NCBI GenBank assembly: GCA_949291295.1
Contig: CASEVE010000013.1
Location: forward strand, 21,055-85,054
Source: an uncultured Olsenella sp.
GTDB lineage: Bacteria > Actinomycetota > Coriobacteriia > Coriobacteriales > Atopobiaceae
Direction of reading: 5' to 3'
Length of the DNA stretch: 64,000 nucleotides
Shown in pieces: positions 51,773 to 63,928 of this stretch. The position numbers and the translations under genes are program-made. Numbering within the stretch: the first letter of the stretch is position 1; the number at the start of each line of letters is the position of its first letter. The notes below the pieces were generated by a model. It did no database searches, was not told where the DNA came from, and worked only from the letters and a program-made list of their open reading frames with translations.

Positions 51773-54700
51773 CTATCCCAGGATGCGCCCGCTCTTCTCG
51801 GCAAGGTCTGCCAGGCGCTCCGCCGCGGCGGCAACGAGGTCGTCCGGCGCATACCAGCGCCAGCCGCCAGCCACGCCGGGCACGTTCAGTCGCGCCTCGT
51901 CGCCCAGCTCAAGCACGTCCTGGAGCGGCATGATTGCCACGTCGGCGTCGGAGGCCAGCACGCGACGCGCGATTCCATCCGCTACCTCGACGGCCTCCTC
52001 GCGCTCCAGCCCGTAGCGGTCCTCGCAGAAGCCCACGAGCGTCTGGTTGTCGTGCGTGCCGGTGTAGACCACGGTCTCCGGACGCGGCTCATAGCTCTCG
52101 CGCACGTCGTTGTCAGCAAACTGCGCCACGTCCATTCCCGGAATGCCCGTCTCGGTGACGAGCGCTCGCACGGCGGGCGTGATGGCGCCCAGGTCCTCGG
52201 CGATAAACGGCAGCGGGCCAAACTGGCGGCGCGCCGCGCGGAAGAGCTCCGCGCCGGGACCAAACGCATACGTCCCGGACGCCGCGCTCTCGCCGGCGGG
52301 AATCCCAAAGTACGAGGAGAAGCCGATGAAGTGGTCAAGGCGCACCACGTCGTAGAGCTTGAGCGCGCGGCTAAAGCGGCGCAGCCACCAGCCAAAGTTC
52401 TGCTCGCGGAGGATGTCCCAGCGGTACGTGGGGTTGCCCCAGTTCTGGCCCTCAGGCGCAAACGCGTCGCCCGGAGCGCCCGCCTGACGACGCGGGTATC
52501 CCTGTTCGTCCAGATCAAAGATGTCCGGCTCGCTCCACACGTCCGCGGAGTCGGCCGAGACGTACATGGGCATGTCGCCAATGATCTTGATGCCGCGCTC
52601 GTGCGCATAGTCGAGAAGAGCATCCCACTCGCACTGGAACTTAAACTGCAGGCGACGGTGGCCCTCGATCGCATGACGCAGCTTGGGATCGTCAACCAGG
52701 CGCGGGGAGTAGGTGCGGTAGGGCTTGGGCCACTCCTGCCAGGGCTTCTCGCCAAGGAGCTCCTTGCAGGCACGGAAGGTTGCGTAGGGCGTGAGCCAGT
52801 AGTCGTTCTCGGCGCAGAAGGCGAGGTAGTCGGGATCGTTGCCGATCTTTTCCAGGGATGCCAGCGCGGCGGGGGCGGGCAGCTCGAGCAGACCGACGTT
52901 GCCGGCAAAGGCAGAGAGCCCCGCATAGGGCGAGCCAAAGCGGTCGGGCGGGTTTACGGGGAGCACCTGCCAGTACTTCTGGCCGCCGGCGGCAAGCCAG
53001 TCGATGAAGCGGCGAGCCGGGGCGCCAAGCGTACCCATGCGCCCACGGTTGGGAAGCGACGTAATGTGGCAGAGCACGCCCATGCCGCGCTCAAGCGACC
53101 GCTGGAGGCGCTGCTCCTTATGGAAGTGCAGGACGGAGGTGCCGAGCGGCCAGAGGAAGACCTCCGCCTGGCCGTGGCTCACGCGCGGGACCTTGCCGGA
53201 CACCACGTCGGAGACAAGCATCGGGCCAACGGGCACCTTGACCGTATGAGCCTTGTCCAGGCTCGCGTTCACGATCACGCAGACGCTCTCGTCCTCGCCA
53301 CGACGCCAGAAGCCAAAGACGTCCTCGCCGGACGAGAAGGGCTCAAACTCGCCGTCCACAAAGAGCTCGGGCAGCGTCTTTCGCATCGCGATGGCGTTGC
53401 GATAGATGGTGGCACAGTCAGCCTTGCCGCCGTCCCAGGGGAAGCTCGCGCGGTTGTACGGGTCGCGGAAGCCCTCGACGCCGCGCTCGTCGCCGTAGTA
53501 GATGCACGGGACGCCGGGAAGGGTCATCTGCAGGAGCGCCATGACCCACAGGCGCGCCTTCGCAAGACCCACCTGGCCGTCGTCAAGCCTAAAGCTCGCG
53601 CGCTCCTCCTCGGAGAGCGTGTCCGGGTCCGGCGCGCCGCCGAGCACCGTGAACAGGCGCTCGCGGTCGTGGCTGCCCAGGAGGTTGAGGGCCGAGTAAA
53701 AGTTGTCACGCGGGTAGTTCTCTCGCAGCTGCTCAAGGCGCGCGGCAAGCTCGCTCGCGCCAATGTCCCCGCGGATGTAGGCGAGAAGCCCGGTGCGCAC
53801 GGGGTAGTTCATCGTGGCGTCAAGCTCCTTGCCCTGGAAGTACTGGCGGAGCTTGCCATACGCGAGCTTGTGAGAGGCGTCCTCCCAGACCTCGCCTATG
53901 AGCACGCCGTCGTTTTTCTCGGCGAGAAGGGCGAGCTTGATCTGGGCGATGAAGTCATCCGTGAGCTCATCGGCAACGTCGAGTCGCCAGCCGTGCGCGC
54001 CCTGGCGCAGCCAGTGGCGAATCACGCCGTTGCGGCCACACACGAGCTTGTGGAACTCGTCGCACTCCGAGCGGACGGCCGGGAGGTTCTGGTCTCCCCA
54101 CCAGCCCGCGTAGGTTCCGTCCTCGTTGAAGGTAAACCAGTCGCGGTACTTGGAGTGCTCGCCCTGCCACGCGCCCGGCTCGGAGTAGGTGCCAAAGCGG
54201 TTGAAGTAGCGCGAGTCCGCGCCCACGTGGTTGAACACGCCGTCCAGGATGATTGAGATGCCATGCTCCTCGGCGTCAACGCAGAGGGCCCTAAAGCTCT
54301 CCTCGTCGCCGAGCATGGGATCTATCCGCAGGTAGTCGGCCGTGTCGTAGCGGTGGTTGCTCGCGGCCTCAAAGATGGGGTTGAGATAGATGGTCGTCAC
54401 GCCCAGATCCTCGAGGTATACGAGCTTCTCGCGAATGCCCTCGAGCGTGCCACCGTAGAAGTCCCAGTGGTCGATGCCCCCCTCGGGCGTGCGAGCGTAG
54501 GTGGGCGGCGTGTCCCAGTCCTCAACAACCTGGCGCCCCGGTCCGCCGTTGCGACGGAACGTCAGGGCCTTGGAGGTGCGCTCCTCCCAGTCATTTCCCC
54601 GCGCAAAGCGGTCGGGGAATATCTGGTAGACAATGCCCTCGCGATACCACCGCGGCTGGTTTGCGCGCGGCTGGTACACGGTTATCTGGAACGACGGCGG

Positions 54701-55033
54701 ATCTCCGTAGGCAAACGCGCCCTCACCCGTGGTCCAGCCCTCGCGCGCGCCGTAGCGCCACACCGAGCCGTCGCTCGCCTCGATGTCGAAGCTGTACCAG
54801 ACCACGCCCGTCTCCGCGGGCTTATAGCTTGCCGTGAAGCGCAGGCCTCCGTCGACCCGCGTGCCGTGCATGTCTATGAGCTCCTCGCCGCGCGCGTCGG
54901 TCCAGACGCGCAGCGTGCAGAAGACAACCTCGTCATCCCACACGTCTATGCTCAGCGAAACGGTGCCGCCCAACTGGACGGCACCGAAGGGGTTTCTGTA
55001 CTCCGACTCGGAGGTTACGTGACGAGCCCTCAA
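51773..55033 (-). CDS. Fusion of a GH13 neopullulanase/alpha-amylase and a GH77 4-alpha-glucanotransferase (MalQ)
   Basis: 1086-aa two-enzyme protein for breaking and rearranging alpha-glucans. Residues 1-125 are a CBM34-like beta domain and 130-640 a GH13 barrel (YQIFPDRFARG near 137). The GH13 catalytic triad is visible as LDVADE (Asp 352), LIGEVWED (Glu 381) and GSHDRER (Asp 456). From about 645 the MalQ half begins (GMGVLCHITSLPN; FGSPYAGLSAFAGN), with VRLDHFIGF (Asp 900), FIAEDLGAI (Glu 946) and GTHDNQT (Asp 995). Both halves look catalytically complete. It follows glgA by three bases and ends the glg operon, so it likely acts on glycogen or malto-oligosaccharides made nearby. No signal peptide, so it should be cytoplasmic. 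Confidence 0.93.
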   Translation of the reverse strand: MRARHVTSESEYRNPFGAVQLGGTVSLSIDVWDDEVVFCTLRVWTDARGEELIDMHGTRVDGGLRFTASYKPAETGVVWYSFDIEASDGSVWRYGAREGWTTGEGAFAYGDPPSFQITVYQPRANQPRWYREGIVYQIFPDRFARGNDWEERTSKALTFRRNGGPGRQVVEDWDTPPTYARTPEGGIDHWDFYGGTLEGIREKLVYLEDLGVTTIYLNPIFEAASNHRYDTADYLRIDPMLGDEESFRALCVDAEEHGISIILDGVFNHVGADSRYFNRFGTYSEPGAWQGEHSKYRDWFTFNEDGTYAGWWGDQNLPAVRSECDEFHKLVCGRNGVIRHWLRQGAHGWRLDVADELTDDFIAQIKLALLAEKNDGVLIGEVWEDASHKLAYGKLRQYFQGKELDATMNYPVRTGLLAYIRGDIGASELAARLEQLRENYPRDNFYSALNLLGSHDRERLFTVLGGAPDPDTLSEEERASFRLDDGQVGLAKARLWVMALLQMTLPGVPCIYYGDERGVEGFRDPYNRASFPWDGGKADCATIYRNAIAMRKTLPELFVDGEFEPFSSGEDVFGFWRRGEDESVCVIVNASLDKAHTVKVPVGPMLVSDVVSGKVPRVSHGQAEVFLWPLGTSVLHFHKEQRLQRSLERGMGVLCHITSLPNRGRMGTLGAPARRFIDWLAAGGQKYWQVLPVNPPDRFGSPYAGLSAFAGNVGLLELPAPAALASLEKIGNDPDYLAFCAENDYWLTPYATFRACKELLGEKPWQEWPKPYRTYSPRLVDDPKLRHAIEGHRRLQFKFQCEWDALLDYAHERGIKIIGDMPMYVSADSADVWSEPDIFDLDEQGYPRRQAGAPGDAFAPEGQNWGNPTYRWDILREQNFGWWLRRFSRALKLYDVVRLDHFIGFSSYFGIPAGESAASGTYAFGPGAELFRAARRQFGPLPFIAEDLGAITPAVRALVTETGIPGMDVAQFADNDVRESYEPRPETVVYTGTHDNQTLVGFCEDRYGLEREEAVEVADGIARRVLASDADVAIMPLQDVLELGDEARLNVPGVAGGWRWYAPDDLVAAAAERLADLAEKSGRILG

Positions 55034-55036
55034 ATG

Positions 55037-56536
55037 TTACCTATCTCTCCGCTTGTTGTACCGAATGATCTCCGGGTGAAGATCGTGGTAGATGTCCATG
55101 TAGTCGTTAGCTGCGCGACGCCAGCTGAAATCGGCTTCCATGGCCTGCAGCATAAGCTTATGCCAAGCGTCGGGATCGGTCCAGAAGATCTCACAGGCGC
55201 CCAGGAGCGTGTCGGCCATCTCGTCGGCGTTCATGTTGGCAAACGAGAAGCCCGTGCCCTCGCCCGTGAACTTGTTGAACGGGGTGACGGAGTCGCGCAG
55301 GCCGCCGGTCTCGCGGACCACGGGAAGCGTGCCGTAGCGCATGGCGATCATCTGGGAGAGGCCGCACGGCTCAAACTCGGACGGCATGAGCAGCAGGTCG
55401 GCACCGGCGTACATGCGGTGGGAGAGCGCGTTGTCAAAGGCAATGCGCGCGCACATCATGTCGCCGTACTTGGCGTCAAAGTAGCGGAAGGCGTCCTCGT
55501 GGTCGCGATCGCCCGTGCCGAGAATGGCAACCTGGACGCCGCGCTCCATCAGGTGATCCATGGCGTAGCGCACAAGGCCAAGGCCCTTCTGGTCCGTGAG
55601 GCGGCCGATGGAGACCACAAGCGGGCGCTCGGGGTCTTGGCGCAGGCCCAGCTCCTCCTGGAGGGCGCGCTTGCACTCGGCCTTGTTGGCCAGGTCCTCG
55701 GGGGTGTAGTTGGCCGGGATCATGGTGTCCGTGGCGGGGTTCCAGATGGTCTGGTCAATGCCGTTGAGGATGCCGTGGAGCACGCTCGAGCGACGGCGGA
55801 AGATGTCGTCGAGACCCTCGCCGTAGAAGGGCATCTGCAGCTCGTAGGCGTAGCTCGGGCTCACGGTGGTGAGCACGTCGGCATAGCAGAGGGCGCCCTT
55901 CATGAAGTTGATCGAGTCGCGGTCGCAGTAGAGCTGGTCGCGCGCGGCGGGGATGTGGGCGAGGCCCAGCACCTCCTCGAGCATCTTGTCGCTGTACTGG
56001 CCCTGGAACTTCACGTTGTGGACGGTGAAGATCGTCTTGACGTTGGCGCACTGCGGAACCTGCTGGTAGAACTCGCGCAGGAAGACGCAGCAGAGCGCGG
56101 TCTGCCAGTCGTTGCAGTGAAGGACGTCGCACTCAAGCTCGGGGACCTTGGCAATGGCCTCGCATATGGCCTTGGAGAAGAAGGCAAAGCGCTCGCCGTC
56201 GTCGAAGTAGCCGTAGAGGCCGTCACGCTTGAAGTAGGCCTCGTTGTCCACGAAGTAGAAGTCGAGGTCCTGCAGCGTGAGCTTCTCGATGCCGCAGTAC
56301 TCGTTGCGCCAGGAGAGGGGCACGTAGAAATCTGCCACGTGCTTCATCTGGTCCTTGTACTCCTGCGGGATGCTGGCGTACTTGGGCATGATCACGGCGG
56401 CGCGAGCGCCGGCGTGCTTGAGCGCGCGGGGCAGCGAGCCCGCCACGTCGCCCAGGCCACCCGTCTTGGCAAACGGGACTGCCTCGGAGGACGCAAAGAG
56501 CACCTTGAGCTTCCTGCGCTTGGCGTTAGTGGCCAT
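55037..56536 (-). CDS. glgA: Glycogen synthase (ADP-glucose, GT5)
   Basis: Transfers glucose from ADP-glucose to the growing alpha-1,4-glucan. 499 aa with the ADP-glucose-binding KTGGLGDVAGSLPRALK near residues 24-40, VLHCNDWQTALCCVFLREFY, IGRLTDQKGLGLV and LLMPSEFEPCGLSQMIAMRY with the catalytic glutamate region, then GTLPVVRETGGL. Normal length. Operon position glgC-glgD-glgA. Confidence 0.97.
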   Translation of the reverse strand: MATNAKRRKLKVLFASSEAVPFAKTGGLGDVAGSLPRALKHAGARAAVIMPKYASIPQEYKDQMKHVADFYVPLSWRNEYCGIEKLTLQDLDFYFVDNEAYFKRDGLYGYFDDGERFAFFSKAICEAIAKVPELECDVLHCNDWQTALCCVFLREFYQQVPQCANVKTIFTVHNVKFQGQYSDKMLEEVLGLAHIPAARDQLYCDRDSINFMKGALCYADVLTTVSPSYAYELQMPFYGEGLDDIFRRRSSVLHGILNGIDQTIWNPATDTMIPANYTPEDLANKAECKRALQEELGLRQDPERPLVVSIGRLTDQKGLGLVRYAMDHLMERGVQVAILGTGDRDHEDAFRYFDAKYGDMMCARIAFDNALSHRMYAGADLLLMPSEFEPCGLSQMIAMRYGTLPVVRETGGLRDSVTPFNKFTGEGTGFSFANMNADEMADTLLGACEIFWTDPDAWHKLMLQAMEADFSWRRAANDYMDIYHDLHPEIIRYNKRRDR

Positions 56537-56553
56537 TGTTGCTCTCCCCTCGC

Positions 56554-57648
56554 CTACTCGTGAGCCTTTTCCTTGATCAGCACGTCCTCAGGGGTGCCCC
56601 TGAGCTCCGTGCCGGCAGGAACAACGTTGGCGCGGTCAACGATCGCATTCTCCACGCGGGCGCCGCTCTTGACGACAACGCCCTGCATCACGATGGAGTT
56701 GCGGACCGTGGCGCCGGCCTCGACGATGACGTTGCGGCCCAGGATGGAGTCGCTCACGCTGCCGTAGATGCGGTCGCCGGAGGCAACGGCGGAGTTGAGC
56801 ACGCGAGAGCCAACCTCAAACTTGGCGGGCGGCGTGTCGTGCGTCTTGGTCTTGATGGTGCGGTCATCCGGGAAGAGCTCGGCGGTGATGCGCGGGTCGA
56901 GCAGATCCATGTTGGCGCGGAAGTAGGTGCGCTTGTTGAAGATCGGGGCAACGTAGCCGCCAAACTCGAAGGTCTGGACGTTCACGCGGCCAAAGTCTCC
57001 GGCCATTGCCTCAAAGAGGTCGAGGTAGTCCGTCGCCGCATACCAGTCAAACATGTCGAGCAGCAGCTGGCGGTTGATGACAAAGCAGTCGAGGAACATC
57101 GTCTCGCCGAAGGTGCAGCCGTGGTGCACGCTCTGCACGCGGCCGTCGATGACGTCGAGGGCGGTGACGTCGGAGTCCTTCTCGGAGGCCGTCTTGGTGA
57201 GGACGGTCACGTCCGCGCCGGAGGCCTTGTGGGCGTCATAGACCTCGTCGAGGTCGACGTTGTACACAAAGTTGGCAGTCGAGAAGATCACGGCGTCGGC
57301 GTTGCTGCGGGTGAAGAAGGCCTTGTTGTGGATAAGGTCGCGCAGCAGGAAGCGGGCGCCGGTGCGTGAGGTTCCGAAGGCGGAGCCGGGCAGGATGAAC
57401 AGGCCGCCATTCTTGCGGTCAAGGTCCCAGTCCTTGCCGGAGCCAACGTGGTCGATGATCGAGCGGTAGTTGTACGGCATGACCATGCCCACGGTGCGGA
57501 TGCCGCAGTTCACGAGGTTGGACAGGGCAAAGTCAACCATGCGGTAGCGGCTGAAGTAGGGCAGCGACGCCACCGGGCGGCTCTCGGTGAGCGGGCTTGT
57601 CTCCTTAGCGGAGTAGTTGCAAGTGATAAGGCCGATGACCTTCTCCAT
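56554..57648 (-). CDS. glgD: Glucose-1-phosphate adenylyltransferase regulatory subunit GlgD
   Basis: Paralogue of GlgC that, in Gram-positive bacteria, forms a hetero-tetramer and stimulates ADP-glucose synthesis. 364 aa: nucleotidyltransferase-like N domain beginning MEKVIGLITCNYSAKETSPL. The GGxGxRL signature of active enzymes is absent and YRMVDFALSNLVNCGI is retained. The C-terminal left-handed beta helix follows (SVSDSILGRNVIVEAGATVR). The loss of the catalytic loop supports a non-catalytic subunit. It lies two bases after glgC and 17 bases before glgA. Confidence 0.96.
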   Translation of the reverse strand: MEKVIGLITCNYSAKETSPLTESRPVASLPYFSRYRMVDFALSNLVNCGIRTVGMVMPYNYRSIIDHVGSGKDWDLDRKNGGLFILPGSAFGTSRTGARFLLRDLIHNKAFFTRSNADAVIFSTANFVYNVDLDEVYDAHKASGADVTVLTKTASEKDSDVTALDVIDGRVQSVHHGCTFGETMFLDCFVINRQLLLDMFDWYAATDYLDLFEAMAGDFGRVNVQTFEFGGYVAPIFNKRTYFRANMDLLDPRITAELFPDDRTIKTKTHDTPPAKFEVGSRVLNSAVASGDRIYGSVSDSILGRNVIVEAGATVRNSIVMQGVVVKSGARVENAIVDRANVVPAGTELRGTPEDVLIKEKAHE

Positions 57649-57650
57649 GG

Positions 57651-58799
57651 TTAGTTCTCCCCCTTCCCAACGACAACGTCGTTGCCGATGACGGCGGTGT
57701 CCTTGGTCTGATCGACGCTGCCGACGCTCACGTTCTCCTCCACGACGGAGTTCTCGCCGAGAATGGCGCGCACGACGTGGGCGCCATCCTTGACCTTGGC
57801 GCCGGGCAGCAGCACGGAGTCGATGACCGTGGCACGCTCGCCGACATAGGCGTCGGTCGAGAGGATGGAGTGCTTGGCGGTGCCATAGACCTGGCAGCCG
57901 TTGGCGATGAGGCAGTCGTCGATCGTGGCGTCCTTGCCCACAAACGCAGGCGGGCGTGTGGACGCGTTGCTCATGATCGGGAACTCGGTGCTAAAGATGT
58001 CAAAGGCGGGGTTGGGGCCAAGAAGGTCCATGCTCGTCTCGTGGTAGCTCGAGATGGTGCCAACGTCACGCCAGAAGCCGTTGAACTCGTAGGTGAAGAG
58101 GCGCTTGTCGTCGGCCAGGAGCTTGGGGATGATGTTGCCGCCAAAGTCGTGGTCGGAGTTCTGGTCGTTGGCGTCCTCCTTCAGCGTCTCGACGAGAAGG
58201 TCGGCGTTGAAGATGTAGATGCCCATGGAGGCGAGGTTTGAATCGGGCTTCTTGGGCTTCTCGGAGAACTTGGTGATGCGGCCGTCCTCCTCGGCGGTCA
58301 GGATGCCAAAGCGGGAGGCCTCCTCCCAGGGCACCGGCATGACGGCGATCGTGAGGTCGGCGTTGTTCTTCTTGTGGGTCTCCAGCATGTCGTCATAGTC
58401 CATGCGATAGAGCTGGTCGCCCGAGAGAATCAGCACGTACTCAGGGTCGTTCTGCTCGATATAGCCGAGGTTCTGGGTCACGGCGTCGGCCGTGCCCTCG
58501 TACCACGCGCCGCCGGTCTGGGTGGCGTACGGGGGCAGGATGGAGACGCCGCCGCCGCGCTCGTCGAGGTTCCAGGCCTCGCCCGTGCCGATGTAGCTGT
58601 GCAGCAGGTACGGACGATACTGGGTGAGAACACCTACCGTGGTGATTCCCGAGTTCGCGCAGTTGGAAAGCGCGAAGTCGATGATGCGGAACTTGCCGCC
58701 GAACGAGACGGCCGGCTTTGCCACGTTGCTCGTCAGCGCACCGAGGCGGCTGCCCTGGCCACCCGCCAGGAGCATTGCGATGCACTCTTTCTTGCTCAT
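57651..58799 (-). CDS. glgC: Glucose-1-phosphate adenylyltransferase catalytic subunit
   Basis: Makes ADP-glucose from ATP and glucose-1-phosphate, the committed step of glycogen synthesis. The ATG at 58799 (AAGGAG upstream) gives [20 protein letters not shown] and 382 aa. The active-site loop [65 protein letters not shown] and the C-terminal beta helix are all present. Paired with glgD. Confidence 0.98.
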   Translation of the reverse strand: MSKKECIAMLLAGGQGSRLGALTSNVAKPAVSFGGKFRIIDFALSNCANSGITTVGVLTQYRPYLLHSYIGTGEAWNLDERGGGVSILPPYATQTGGAWYEGTADAVTQNLGYIEQNDPEYVLILSGDQLYRMDYDDMLETHKKNNADLTIAVMPVPWEEASRFGILTAEEDGRITKFSEKPKKPDSNLASMGIYIFNADLLVETLKEDANDQNSDHDFGGNIIPKLLADDKRLFTYEFNGFWRDVGTISSYHETSMDLLGPNPAFDIFSTEFPIMSNASTRPPAFVGKDATIDDCLIANGCQVYGTAKHSILSTDAYVGERATVIDSVLLPGAKVKDGAHVVRAILGENSVVEENVSVGSVDQTKDTAVIGNDVVVGKGEN

Positions 58800-58857
58800 A
58801 CCCCCACTCCTTTCGACAACCCAAAACGCAAGGGAGCGAAAGCCCCCCAACACAGAC

Positions 58858-61222
<2,365 letters not shown>

Positions 61223-61306
61223 AACTGCTCCTTGAATCTGGCGACACGTACCTGGGGGCGCGCGAGAAGCGCGGCGAGGCCGGTGTCGCGGGTCCGGCCT
61301 CTGTTA

Positions 61307-61328
61307 TGGGGCCGCTCATGCGGCCCCA
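61307..61328 (-). terminator. Hairpin after glgB
   Basis: TGGGGCCGC / GCGGCCCCA with a four-base loop, eleven bases after the glgB stop. There is no clear T tract, so it may stabilise or separate the glgB message from glgP. Confidence 0.45.
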
Positions 61329-61338
61329 AGGTATAAGC

Positions 61339-63477
61339 TTACTCCGTTGCTGCCTTTTTCTTGGCGGCAGTCTTCTTTGCTGACGAAGCCTTTGCGGTGG
61401 TTGCCTTCTTGGTCGTCGTCTTCTTGGCGGCGGGCTTCTCGGCAGCCTTGGCGGTTGTCGACTTTGCAGCGGGCTTCTTGGCAGCGGTCTTCTTGGCCGG
61501 GCGACGCAGCGCGCCGGTCTTCTTGAGGACCATGCCGGCAAGCGGCGGCACGCGCACCACGATGGACTGCTCGCGGCCGTTCCACGGCTCGTCCTGGCAC
61601 TTGAGCTTGCCCACGTTCACAACGCCGGAGCCGCCAAAGCGCTCGTCGTCGGAGTTGAAGAGCTCCTCGTAGACGCCCCACTCGGGCACGCCCACGCGGA
61701 AGTCCTCGCGCGCGTTGACGTCAAAGTTGATGAGAATCACGAGCTCGTCGCCGGGCTTCTCGCCGCGGCGGATGAAGGTGATGATCGACTGGTCGGCGTT
61801 GTCGGCGTCGATCCACTCAAAGCCGTCCGACTCAAAGGCGCGCTGCCAGAGGGCGGGGTGCTCGTTGTAGAAGCGGTTGAGCTCCTTGACGAAGAGCTGC
61901 TGGTGGCGGTGCGTCTCGTACTGCTCGGCGAGGAAGTACTGAATTGCCTCGTAGTAGCGCCACTCGATAAACTGGGCAATCTCGTTGCCCATGAAGTTGA
62001 GCTTGCCGCCGGAGTGCGTCATCTGGTAGAACGCGAGCGCCCTCATGCCGGCGAACTGACGCCAGTAGTCACCGGGCATGCGCGTGATGAGCGAGCACTT
62101 GCCGTTGACGACCTCGTCGTGGGAGAGCGGCAGAATGAAGTTCTCGTTGAACTGGTACATCGTGGAGAACGTGAGCATGCGGTGGTTGCCGGGACGCCAC
62201 GGGAAGTCGGTCTGCATGTAGTGCAGGGTGTCGTTCATCCAGCCCATGTCCCACTTGAAGTGGAAGCCGAGTCCGCCGTCCTCGGGCGGATAGGTGACGA
62301 GCGGCCAGGCGGTGGACTCCTCGGCGATCATCATGACGTCGGGGTGCTCCTGGCCCATGACCGTGTTGGTCTGGCGAATGAACGCGGAGGCGTCGAGGTC
62401 CTCCTCGGTGCCCTTCTCGTTAAAGCGCTTCTGACCGGGGTCGTCGATGCCGAAGTTCATGTAGAGCATGCTGGAGACGCCGTCCATGCGGATGCCGTCG
62501 GCGTGGAAGAGGCCGGCCCAGAAGAGGGCGTTGGAGACGAGGAAGCTGCGAACCTCGCCGCGGCCGTAGTGGAACTGGTGGGTGTTCCAGTTGGGGTGGA
62601 TCTTGTGCTCGTAGAGCATCTCGCCGTTGAAGTTGGCGAGGCCCTCGGAGTTGGCGCAGAAGCCGCCGCAGACCCAGTCGAAGATCACGCCGATGCCGGC
62701 CTTGTGGCAGGCGTCGATGAAGTGCATGAACTGCTTGGGATCGCCGTAGCGGGAGGTGGCGGCGTAGTAGCCCGTGGGCTGGTAGCCCCAGGAGCCGTCG
62801 AAGGGGTGCTCGTTGACGGGCATGATCTCCACGTGCGAGTAGCCCATGTCCTTCACGTAGGCAACGAGCTCGTCGGCAAGGTCGTCATAGCTGTAGACCA
62901 CGCCGCGCTGCGCGGGGAACGGATCGCCGGGGCCGGGATAGGTGCCATCGGGGCGAGGATCGCCCTGGGGCTCGTCGCCGTGGCGACGCCAGCTGCCCAG
63001 GTGCACCTCAAAGATGTTGAGCGGCTCCTTGAACATGTTGCGCTTGGCGCGGTTCTTCATGTAGGTGCCGTCGCCCCACTTGTAGCCGTTGAGGTCAAAG
63101 GTACGCGACGCCGTGCCGGGGACCTTCTCGGCGTAGAAGCCGTAGGGGTCGGCCTTGTAGAGCTTGTCTCCCTTGGCGGTGACAATGAGATACTTGTAGA
63201 GGGCACCGTCCTCAAGGCCAGGAACAAAGCCCTCCCAGACGCCGCCGGTCTCGGACTGGGTAAGCGGGTTGGCGCTCTCGTCCCAGCCGTTGAAGTCACC
63301 GATCACGTGAACGCTCTGCACGTTGGGGGCCCAGACGGCAAAGTGATAGCCGTGCGTGCCGTCGTCCGTGACGGCGGGGTGGGCGCCCATCTTCTCGTAG
63401 CTGCGATACCACTCACCGCGAGCGAAGAGGAAGAGGTCGTCGTTGCTCAGGTAGAGAGTGCTGTCGAGAGTTTCCAT
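61339..63477 (-). CDS. glgB: 1,4-alpha-glucan branching enzyme with Lys/Ala-rich C-terminal tail
   Basis: Introduces alpha-1,6 branches into glycogen. 712 aa: CBM48 domain with HFAVWAPNVQSVHVIGDFNG, GH13 barrel with VEIMPVNEHPFDGSWGYQPT, DGIRMDGVSSMLYMNFG (nucleophile Asp), VMMIAEESTAWP (acid/base Glu) and ILPLSHDEVVNGKCSLI. The C-terminal beta domain follows. The final 55 residues or so are a histone H1-like repeat of Lys, Ala and Thr (for example AAKKPAAKSTTAKAAEKPAA). Such tails are known on mycobacterial HU and some granule proteins, not usually on GlgB. First gene of the glg cluster. Confidence 0.95.
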   Translation of the reverse strand: METLDSTLYLSNDDLFLFARGEWYRSYEKMGAHPAVTDDGTHGYHFAVWAPNVQSVHVIGDFNGWDESANPLTQSETGGVWEGFVPGLEDGALYKYLIVTAKGDKLYKADPYGFYAEKVPGTASRTFDLNGYKWGDGTYMKNRAKRNMFKEPLNIFEVHLGSWRRHGDEPQGDPRPDGTYPGPGDPFPAQRGVVYSYDDLADELVAYVKDMGYSHVEIMPVNEHPFDGSWGYQPTGYYAATSRYGDPKQFMHFIDACHKAGIGVIFDWVCGGFCANSEGLANFNGEMLYEHKIHPNWNTHQFHYGRGEVRSFLVSNALFWAGLFHADGIRMDGVSSMLYMNFGIDDPGQKRFNEKGTEEDLDASAFIRQTNTVMGQEHPDVMMIAEESTAWPLVTYPPEDGGLGFHFKWDMGWMNDTLHYMQTDFPWRPGNHRMLTFSTMYQFNENFILPLSHDEVVNGKCSLITRMPGDYWRQFAGMRALAFYQMTHSGGKLNFMGNEIAQFIEWRYYEAIQYFLAEQYETHRHQQLFVKELNRFYNEHPALWQRAFESDGFEWIDADNADQSIITFIRRGEKPGDELVILINFDVNAREDFRVGVPEWGVYEELFNSDDERFGGSGVVNVGKLKCQDEPWNGREQSIVVRVPPLAGMVLKKTGALRRPAKKTAAKKPAAKSTTAKAAEKPAAKKTTTKKATTAKASSAKKTAAKKKAATE

Positions 63478-63694
63478 GTCTCACTCCTCGATGGTCTTGC
63501 GCCACGCCCTCCGCGTGCGCATCCCGGCGTGGGAGGTCCACGCGCAGAACAACTCCCATTTTGAACGTTTCGTCAACAGCGTGTCCATGAAAAACCCGCG
63601 AGCGCGTGCGCTGACACGGCGAGATGGATAACACGTGCCCCATGCAGCGCTTAGTTGACGCGAACGGCGCGAAGTTGGCCCCGAGCGTACGAGC

Positions 63695-63725
63695 ATGATA
63701 CGAAGGGACAGTCCCTTTGTCTCAT
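63695..63725. repeat. Decayed family E palindrome
   Basis: ATGATACGAAGGGAC, a central A and GTCCCTTTGTCTCAT form a 31-bp palindrome with two mismatched pairs. It is the same element as the twin copies at 3906-3968 and stands next to a family D array. Confidence 0.7.
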
Positions 63726-63735
63726 CGCGACTGGC

Positions 63736-63928
63736 GCCGAGAAAAACGGGCTGGTGTACCACGCGGCGCGCCGTGGCGCCGAGAAAGTCCGCCTGGCGTA
63801 CCACCTGCCGCGGCAGCATGCCGAGAAATGTTTGCCCGTGTACCACGCCCAAAGGAAACCTGCCGAGAAAGTCCGCCTGGCGTACCGCAACACCTTGGAC
63901 TCCGCCGAGACGATATGAGCTGAACATT
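63736..63928. repeat. Family D phased repeat array, second locus
   Basis: Four units (GCCGAGAAA...CTGGYGTACC) begin at 63736, 63778, 63820 and 63862, and a decayed fifth at 63904: an exact 42-bp period as at 36269. Unit sequences vary more (GAAAAACGGGCTGG, GAAAGTCCGCCTGG, GAAATGTTTGCCCG) and spacers differ completely. All are direct. The gap 63478-64000 otherwise shows no gene; the glgB promoter should lie in 63480-63690. Confidence 0.9.
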
